From: Oscillospiraceae bacterium
GTDB lineage: Bacteria > Bacillota > Clostridia > Oscillospirales > Ruminococcaceae
Length of the DNA stretch: 11,017 nucleotides
Assembly (NCBI GenBank): GCA_031285945.1
Contig: JAITVF010000037.1
Location: 1 to 11,017, forward strand
Direction of reading: 5' to 3'
A model generated the notes under the pieces. It did not search any database, was not told the DNA's origin, and saw only the letters and a list, made by a program, of their open reading frames with translations. The translations under genes were made by a program, and so were the position numbers. Below, one piece after another: positions 5,959 to 11,017 of this stretch (within the stretch, counting starts at the first letter, position 1; each line of letters starts with the position of its first letter).

Positions 5959-8900
5959 TTGATCGCAGAGATTATTCTCATGCCCGACAGCCCTGACGCG
6001 TCAGAGAGCGCGAGGGTCTGCGCGCAAAGCGTGGCGCGGACCCTTAGCGGCGTGGGAATAAAGGTCCGCGAGCAGATAGGCCTTTGCGCGGGCCGGGGCG
6101 ACCTGCAAAGGGGAATCGCGGGCGCCCTTCGCCGCAGCAACCTTGTTATGATCCTGGGCGGACTGTCGCCCGAGTCGGGCGGCGTGGCCAGGCAGGTGGT
6201 CGCGCAGGGGCTCAGCCTTTCGACAGAGCTTAATCGCGACCTGCTCGATTCGATCCGAGATTACTGCCTTAAGACAGGAACCCCACAGGAGGATACCGAC
6301 GAAGCACTTGCCGTAATTCCGCGCGGCTCCCTCTTTTTTCCGGGGCGGGCGGGTAAAACCCCGGGGCTCATAATTTCGTCCTCAAGGCAGCATATTATAA
6401 TGCTGCCGGCGGTTGAGGAGGAGGCGGCGCAGCTTCTTAAAGAGGACGTTCTGCCCTGGCTTGCCAACCGGCCGACCGCCGAGCCGGCTACCGTAACCCG
6501 CACCGTACGCACCTGGGGTATTTCTGAGGAAATGGTTCGCAAAACAATCGCGGGCGTTATGAATTCCTCAAATCCTTCCGTTACTCTCCAAAAGGAGGGC
6601 GCGGAGATTCTTGTGCGGGTTAGCGGGCAGGGCGCCGGCGCCGGAGAAGCCGCGGCGGCCTGTACTCCGGCGCTTCAGCGGATTGTCGACCTGCTGGGCG
6701 ACTGCGCCTACGGCCTGGACGTGGATTCGCTGCAGGACGCGGTGGCGGACAAGCTGTTAAAAAAGCGGCTGAGCGTAGCCATAGCTGAATCTGGCAGCTC
6801 GGGAATGCTGGCCCGGGTCCTGAACGAGGCGGCGGGCGGCTCGCAGGTTCTGCGCCAGAGCGTCCTTGTCGACGACGACTACGAAAAAAAGGGGATTCTT
6901 GATATTCCCGGCAAGCTTCTTAAAAAGCGGGGCGGAGTCTGCGAGGAGGTCGCGGTCGCCATGGCCGACTCGGCAAGGGGTTTGGCGGACGCCGACATAG
7001 GCGTAGCCGTAACCGTCGGCCGGGGGGGCGACAAGCGCGCTCCCTGCGGCCTTGTGTATATAGCGGTCGCCGACAGCTCAAGCGTCTATGTCAAAAAGCT
7101 GGTGGTGGGTACCGGAGACCCCGCCGAAAACAACTACGTGGTCGACGCGGCCCTCTCGCGCGCCCTCAACATGATTCGCCTCTTTGTAGATTACCTGCCC
7201 GGGCGCTATATGGGCGCCATTCCTCTCGCGGACGCCCTCGCCGGCCGAACCGTAACCGACCTGCCCGACGAGGACACGGGCGGGAACGCCGGGCCACGGG
7301 AGAGCAAAGGCTTTGCGCGCAGGTTTTTCGGCAATTTCCATATCAAAAGGGCCGACAGGCCGGGGGTTAAGGTGAAGAAGCTAATTTTTATACTGGCTGT
7401 CCTGGTTTTTCTCGGTTCCGCGGGATACATCGGCTACTGGTATTTACAGTCCTGGCAGTTTCGGATGCAGTCGGTGGATCTCAGGGATATGTACACCTAC
7501 GGCAACATAGACCCCGGCGACCTGCCCGAGGATTTCCCCCGCAACTACCAGACTAAATTCGCCGCCCTTTACGCCCGAAACGAAGATATAATGGGCTATG
7601 TGAGCTACCCCGGCACCGAGATGGCTTACCCGGTGGTTCAATCGGAGGATAACGAATACTACCTGCGCCGCGATTACGACAAAAACCAGACTCAGCACGG
7701 CATACCCTTTCTTGACTGGCGGGTGGACGCTAAAACCCCCAGCGACAATATGGTCGTCTACGGCCACAACATGCAGGACGGCCAGCTCTTCGGCGAACTG
7801 ATGAGCCTTAACACCTACACAAATTCAGGCGCGGTCGATTTTTATAAAGAGCACCCCGTCTTTGATTTTTCCACCGTATACTCCGACGGTCAATACGCCA
7901 TCTTCTCGGTTTTTATCACCAACGCTTACCCCGAGCAGGGCCCTGTTTTTGATTACCACAACTTTATAGAGGCCAAAACTGACGATGATTTCGCCGCATA
8001 TGTAAAGGAAATCAAGGTCCGCAGCCTGATCGACACCGGAGTCGATGTAGAGCCGGGAGACAAGCTGGTCACACTTTCCACCTGCACCTACGAATTCACC
8101 GACGCCCGGTTTGTGGTGGTAGGGCGCAAGCTGCGCCGCAATGAAACCCCCGAGGACTTCGATACCTCGGCCGCTGTCCGCAATCCCTCTCCCCTTATGC
8201 CCGATATCTGGTACGACGCCTTTGGCGGCTCAAAGCCCGATATCGCGGGGGGGGCTAATGTAGTCACCTCCCCCGCGGCCGCCTCCCGCCTGCAGGTGAC
8301 TACCCCCCAAGCACTTTTGGCAGATCTGACCAGGGACGAAACCACCAGCCTGGAGACCGCGCCGCCAGGCCTTTCCCCGGAGGAGGACGGCGAACCTGAC
8401 GAATATTCCCAGCGGGGGGAGGCCTCGCAGCTTACCGGCGAGCCTGTAAGTATTAGCGCCCTCTCTTCCGCCGAGTCGTCACCCGAGCCCTCGCCTCCTC
8501 CCGAGCCCTCGCTTCCCGAGCGCCCGCCGCTTCTTCCCGAATCCTCCGAGCCGGAGCCTCCCAAGCCCGAATCCTCGGCGGCCGAAGAGGACGACCTTTG
8601 GGGGATAGACTTTGAGGAAGAGTCCTCAGAAAATATTGAAGACGCTGACGAGAATGAGAAGGCGGAAAACGAGGAATCGGCAGGGGACTACGACCGGAAA
8701 AGCCGGGACGCGGGCGAGCTTATGGTGACCGCCGGAGGAAAAACCGTAACCGGCGACGCGCTGGATATAGTTTCCCGCATCGTGCAAAACGAGATCGGCT
8801 CCGGTTTCCATACCGAGGCCATCAAGGCCCAGGCCGTGGCCGCCTACACCTTTATAAGCTTTTACAACCAGTCCGGCAGCGCCCCTTCGGTGATACTCGC

Positions 8901-9483
8901 CCCGTCGGCCGGCTCAAAGGTTACCTCCGCCGTGGAATCGGTTCTTGGCGAGGCCGTATATTACAGGGGGAACATAGCCCTCACAACCTACTACGCAACC
9001 TCAGCCGGGCAGACGGCCTCCTCCCGCGATGTGTGGGGAACGGCCTACAGCTACCTGGTTTCTGTAGACAGCCCGGTTGATGAGAACGTTAAAACCTTTA
9101 AGGCGACCAAGACCTTCAGCTACGATCAGATGCGTGATATTATAGACGATACCCTGGGCATCTCCCCCGACGGCGAACCCGAGGACTGGTTCGAAATACT
9201 CGGCCATCTCGACGGCGGCTACGTTGGAAATGTAAGAGTCTGCGGCGAAACCGAAACCTCTGGCGGCCGGAGAATTACAGGGCGATATCTGCGCGAAAGC
9301 GTTTTCGGTCTGCGCAGCTCCTGCTTTGAGATCGAGTTTGACGGCGACGACTTCATATTCACCACCTACGGCTACGGCCACGGCGTGGGAATGAGCCAGA
9401 ACGGCGCCAACGGCTACGCGAATGAGGGGCTTAGCTACGATGAAATTCTCACCCACTACTACCCCGGCACAGAGGTGTATTGA
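5959..9483 (+). CDS. CinA-like / class B sortase / SpoIID fusion membrane protein
   Basis: A single open frame of 1174 residues. Residues 1-170 resemble the MoaB/MogA-like domain of CinA, with its GGLGPT motif altered to GGLSPESGG (67-75). Residues 175-270 resemble the CinA middle domain, and 271-412 the CinA C-terminal (PncC) domain. There AES is kept (Ser278), but CTGG and the GIAGP loop are lost and the YSNxAK tyrosine aligns with Asp305. A basic stretch then leads into one transmembrane helix (about 474-496). Residues 535-725 are a class B sortase with His603 (YGHN), Cys709 (LSTC) and Arg717. A low-complexity Pro/Ser/Glu linker (about 770-915) joins a SpoIID/LytB domain (920-1174), with Glu945 in QNEIGSGFHTEAIKAQAVAA and a GHGVGMSQNGA motif. 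CinA parts should be cytoplasmic and the rest outside. TTG start, GGGGGG 7 bases upstream. An in-frame GTG at 7372 could start a shorter sortase-SpoIID form. Function is unknown; cell-wall anchoring plus peptidoglycan remodelling is inferred. Confidence 0.88.
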   Translation: MIAEIILMPDSPDASESARVCAQSVARTLSGVGIKVREQIGLCAGRGDLQRGIAGALRRSNLVMILGGLSPESGGVARQVVAQGLSLSTELNRDLLDSIRDYCLKTGTPQEDTDEALAVIPRGSLFFPGRAGKTPGLIISSSRQHIIMLPAVEEEAAQLLKEDVLPWLANRPTAEPATVTRTVRTWGISEEMVRKTIAGVMNSSNPSVTLQKEGAEILVRVSGQGAGAGEAAAACTPALQRIVDLLGDCAYGLDVDSLQDAVADKLLKKRLSVAIAESGSSGMLARVLNEAAGGSQVLRQSVLVDDDYEKKGILDIPGKLLKKRGGVCEEVAVAMADSARGLADADIGVAVTVGRGGDKRAPCGLVYIAVADSSSVYVKKLVVGTGDPAENNYVVDAALSRALNMIRLFVDYLPGRYMGAIPLADALAGRTVTDLPDEDTGGNAGPRESKGFARRFFGNFHIKRADRPGVKVKKLIFILAVLVFLGSAGYIGYWYLQSWQFRMQSVDLRDMYTYGNIDPGDLPEDFPRNYQTKFAALYARNEDIMGYVSYPGTEMAYPVVQSEDNEYYLRRDYDKNQTQHGIPFLDWRVDAKTPSDNMVVYGHNMQDGQLFGELMSLNTYTNSGAVDFYKEHPVFDFSTVYSDGQYAIFSVFITNAYPEQGPVFDYHNFIEAKTDDDFAAYVKEIKVRSLIDTGVDVEPGDKLVTLSTCTYEFTDARFVVVGRKLRRNETPEDFDTSAAVRNPSPLMPDIWYDAFGGSKPDIAGGANVVTSPAAASRLQVTTPQALLADLTRDETTSLETAPPGLSPEEDGEPDEYSQRGEASQLTGEPVSISALSSAESSPEPSPPPEPSLPERPPLLPESSEPEPPKPESSAAEEDDLWGIDFEEESSENIEDADENEKAENEESAGDYDRKSRDAGELMVTAGGKTVTGDALDIVSRIVQNEIGSGFHTEAIKAQAVAAYTFISFYNQSGSAPSVILAPSAGSKVTSAVESVLGEAVYYRGNIALTTYYATSAGQTASSRDVWGTAYSYLVSVDSPVDENVKTFKATKTFSYDQMRDIIDDTLGISPDGEPEDWFEILGHLDGGYVGNVRVCGETETSGGRRITGRYLRESVFGLRSSCFEIEFDGDDFIFTTYGYGHGVGMSQNGANGYANEGLSYDEILTHYYPGTEVY

Positions 9484-9525
9484 TACGGCCTAAGAGTGAA
9501 AATACAGCCAGGAGATGAAGCCTTG

Positions 9526-9942
9526 ATGAAAAGCTTTCGCAAAGAGCTCACCTTTAATATCCCATCAAGACGGGGTTTTAGGAATATCACCCGGGAGGTT
9601 CAGGCGGCAGTGGATGAAAGCGGCGTAAGGGAAGGGCTTTTGCTCTGCAACGCCATGCACATTACCGCCAGCGTATTTATAAACGACGACGAAAGCGGTC
9701 TTCATAGTGATTTTGAAGACTGGCTCGAAGCTCTCGCTCCCGAAAAGCCCCACGCCCGCTACCGCCACAACGGCTACGAAGACAACGCCGACGCTCACTT
9801 AAAGCGGAGCGTGATGGGCCGGGAGGCCGTTGTTGCGGTAACAAAAGGCAAGCTCGACTTCGGCCCCTGGGAGCAAATATTCTACGGCGAGTTCGACGGC
9901 CTGCGCGAAAAACGCGTCCTGATAAAAATCATAGGCGAGTAG
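9526..9942 (+). CDS. YjbQ / UPF0047 family protein
   Basis: A 138-residue member of the YjbQ family (UPF0047), small cytosolic trimers for which a weak secondary thiamine-phosphate synthase activity has been reported; the true role is unsettled. Family blocks seen: [11 protein letters not shown] near the N-terminus, [45 protein letters not shown], and the C-terminal [25 protein letters not shown] choose the ATG at 9526 because it gives the usual N-terminus. GGAG (9511-9514) lies 11 bases upstream; the adjacent in-frame TTG at 9523 is a close alternative, and a GTG at 9496 lacks a site. It is the last gene of the operon, 42 bases after the fusion gene, and is followed at once by a long palindrome. 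Confidence 0.92.
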   Translation: MKSFRKELTFNIPSRRGFRNITREVQAAVDESGVREGLLLCNAMHITASVFINDDESGLHSDFEDWLEALAPEKPHARYRHNGYEDNADAHLKRSVMGREAVVAVTKGKLDFGPWEQIFYGEFDGLREKRVLIKIIGE

Positions 9943-9945
9943 CCC

Positions 9946-9995
9946 CGAATAGAACAGGCAGCCGTGAACGCGTTCGCGGCTGCCTGTTCTATTCG
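9946..9995 (+). terminator. 50-bp palindrome at the operon end
   Basis: CGAATAGAACAGGCAGCCG (9946-9964) is the exact complement of 9977-9995. The centre, GAACG/CGTTC (9966-9975), is also self-complementary, giving 25-bp arms with a single T/G pair that would be U-G in RNA. It starts 4 bases past the yjbQ-family stop. No T-run follows, so it is not a textbook rho-independent terminator, though position suggests transcript end formation or 3' protection. Confidence 0.6.
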
Positions 9996-10032
9996 CGCCC
10001 TGGCCAACTGGGGCAATGCTTACAATGGTTGA

Positions 10033-10061
10033 TTGACATTTTACGATGTTTCCTATAAGAT
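10033..10061 (+). promoter_or_regulatory. promoter of the GntR-family gene
   Basis: Perfect TTGACA (10033-10038) with TAAGAT (10056-10061) at 17 bases; TATAAG (10054-10059) at 15 bases is an alternative -10. The start would be near 10068, about 40 bases before the ATG. The -10 region overlaps a palindrome that could be an operator. Confidence 0.7.
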
Positions 10062-10066
10062 TATAG
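10053..10066. promoter_or_regulatory. candidate operator over the -10 region
   Basis: CTATAAGATTATAG is a palindrome with perfect 6-bp arms around a central GA, covering the -10 box and the following bases. GntR regulators often repress their own gene through an AT-rich dyad at such a position. Autoregulation is inferred from placement only. Confidence 0.45.
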
Positions 10067-10108
10067 AAGGTTACGTTACAAGTTGACGAAAAGAAACGGA
10101 GTCTGACC

Positions 10109-10843
10109 ATGATCGATTTGCAAAGCGCTACTCCATTGTACATGCAGGTCAAGGAGGACCTCATTCAAAAAATACGGGCAAAGGCGTTTGAACCCTCCAA
10201 CCGGTTGCCGTCCGAAAAAGAACTGGCCAGAATGTATGCGGTCAGCATGATTACTATTCGCAGAGCGGTCTCAGATCTGGTAGAGGAAAAATTGCTTCAC
10301 AAGCAGCAGGGTAAGGGTACCTTTGTGCTTTGGCGTCCGTTTGAGCGCGATGTATCTCATTTTTCGCTGAGCTTTACCGAGGCCTGCAGGGCGAACAATA
10401 TGGTAGCCTCGGCCGAGCTGCTGTGCAGCGCCGTAGAAAACGATCCTCCGGCTTTTGTTCGAGAAGCGCTCAAGCTGCCGCCCGGCGGCGGCGCGTTGTT
10501 TATTAAGCGGCTGCGGTATGCCAACGGGCACCCCATTGTCATTGAATCCACGTACTTTCCAATGTCCTACGCGTTTTTGCTCGATCTTGACCTCAATAAC
10601 AAGTCCCTGTACGAGAGCCTGAAAGCCAATGACCCATCCATTTGCATTCTTGTGAAGGAAGGCAGCCGCACCCTAAAGCTGACGCGCGCCGAAAAAGAAA
10701 CCGCGCAGCTGCTGAATATTGGCGCGAAAGCGCCGGTTCTGCTGTTCCGCAGCCTGGTGTTCAACGCGACAACCTCAATGCCCGTCCACACCAGTGAACA
10801 GATTGGCTACAGCGATCAATACGATTTTACCTTTCGCTTATAA
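10109..10843 (+). CDS. GntR-family regulator, HutC type (UTRA domain)
   Basis: A 244-residue transcription factor. Residues 1-73 form the GntR winged helix-turn-helix, beginning TPLYMQVKEDLIQKI and containing NRLPSEKELARMYAVSMITIRRAVSDL and the wing KQQGKGTFV. Residues about 93-240 fit the UTRA effector-binding domain, with FIKRLRYANGHPIVIESTYFP and the C-terminal TSEQIGYSDQYDFTFRL. HutC-type members usually sense sugar phosphates, amino acids or similar small molecules; the ligand here is not readable. ATG start, GGAG 7 bases upstream. It has its own promoter and is followed by a strong hairpin, so it appears monocistronic. Its target operon is likely itself or genes beyond the right edge. 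Confidence 0.93.
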   Translation: MIDLQSATPLYMQVKEDLIQKIRAKAFEPSNRLPSEKELARMYAVSMITIRRAVSDLVEEKLLHKQQGKGTFVLWRPFERDVSHFSLSFTEACRANNMVASAELLCSAVENDPPAFVREALKLPPGGGALFIKRLRYANGHPIVIESTYFPMSYAFLLDLDLNNKSLYESLKANDPSICILVKEGSRTLKLTRAEKETAQLLNIGAKAPVLLFRSLVFNATTSMPVHTSEQIGYSDQYDFTFRL

Positions 10844-10854
10844 CCGAACCCTAA

Positions 10855-10894
10855 AAAGCGGCCCCCGTGGCGTTAACGCCACGGGGGCCGCTTT
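10855..10894 (+). terminator. 40-bp perfect palindrome, terminator of the GntR gene
   Basis: A perfect palindrome centred on GTTAAC at 10872-10877. Its GC-rich arms begin AAAGCGGCCCCCGTGGCG and end with CTTT. It lies 11 bases past the stop. Symmetry and the A/T ends suit a bidirectional rho-independent terminator, though the T-run is only three bases. Confidence 0.7.
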
Positions 10895-10913
10895 GCGTAA
10901 CTTATACTACTCC

Positions 10914-10927
10914 GCATTTTAAAATGC
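10914..10927. repeat. AT-rich 14-bp palindrome
   Basis: GCATTTTAAAATGC is a perfect palindrome 20 bases after the GntR terminator. It may be part of a control region for a gene beyond the right edge, or chance. No start codon or promoter pair is clear in 10895-11017. Confidence 0.35.
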
Positions 10928-10944
10928 TTCTTTATATTGCTTAC

Positions 10945-10993
10945 GAACAGCTCATCAGGGCAAAGTGTTACATGTGCCCATTAAAAGCTGTTC
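10945..10993. repeat. two-stem inverted repeat near the right edge
   Basis: GAACAGCT (10945-10952) pairs with AGCTGTTC (10986-10993). Inside it, GGGCA (10958-10962) pairs with TGCCC (10975-10979), leaving unequal internal loops and a 12-base terminal loop. No T-run follows. It could be an RNA leader structure or an operator of the next gene. Confidence 0.35.
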
Positions 10994-11017
10994 ACAAAGC
11001 TCCATTGTCTTTATATT

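Noticed and set aside
8088..8564. 158-codon minus-strand frame opposite the linker of the fusion protein
   Set aside because: It mirrors the Pro/Ser/Glu-rich repeats as Gly/Ser-rich sequence, has no ribosome site, and the plus strand is clearly coding on both sides.
10945..10993. Hammerhead ribozyme on the minus strand (CTGATGAG)
   Set aside because: CTGATGAG is present, but no properly placed GAAA follows stem II and the third stem cannot be drawn.

Overview
The window looks like a GC-rich, endospore-forming Clostridia chromosome (Bacillota; something near Oscillospiraceae/Ruminococcaceae is my guess). The grounds are a SpoIIID sporulation regulator, a tetrahydrofolate riboswitch in front of an ECF folate S component, a class B sortase, a SpoIID-type domain, Gram-positive style ThiI without a rhodanese domain, frequent TTG starts and strong Shine-Dalgarno sequences. 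No tRNA, rRNA or CRISPR was seen.

Layout. Bases 37-414 hold rpsU (minus strand) with a consensus sigma-A promoter and a strong terminator. Divergently, 646-1037 hold spoIIID with a sigma-E-like promoter and its own terminator. A 165-bp MITE-like palindromic element (1053-1217) follows. Then two minus-strand membrane protein genes: an MFS transporter (1239-2414) and folT (2578-3120). The folT leader (about 3120-3340) carries a THF riboswitch aptamer and two mutually exclusive hairpins, one of which buries the Shine-Dalgarno sequence. From a near-consensus promoter at 3478-3506 runs a plus-strand operon: cysteine desulfurase, thiI, a 1174-residue multidomain protein, and a YjbQ/UPF0047 protein. 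It ends at a 50-bp palindrome. A separately promoted GntR/HutC regulator with a palindromic candidate operator and a 40-bp palindromic terminator closes the window.

How the genes work together. The desulfurase and ThiI form the usual sulfur relay for 4-thiouridine in tRNA. The third operon gene is the striking one. It fuses a cytoplasmic CinA-like protein with degraded catalytic motifs, one transmembrane helix, an apparently intact class B sortase, an acidic/proline-rich linker, and a SpoIID/LytB peptidoglycan-lytic domain that keeps its Glu. The topology is coherent: the CinA part is inside, and the sortase and SpoIID parts are outside. I do not know this architecture as a described system; it is the main candidate for something new here.
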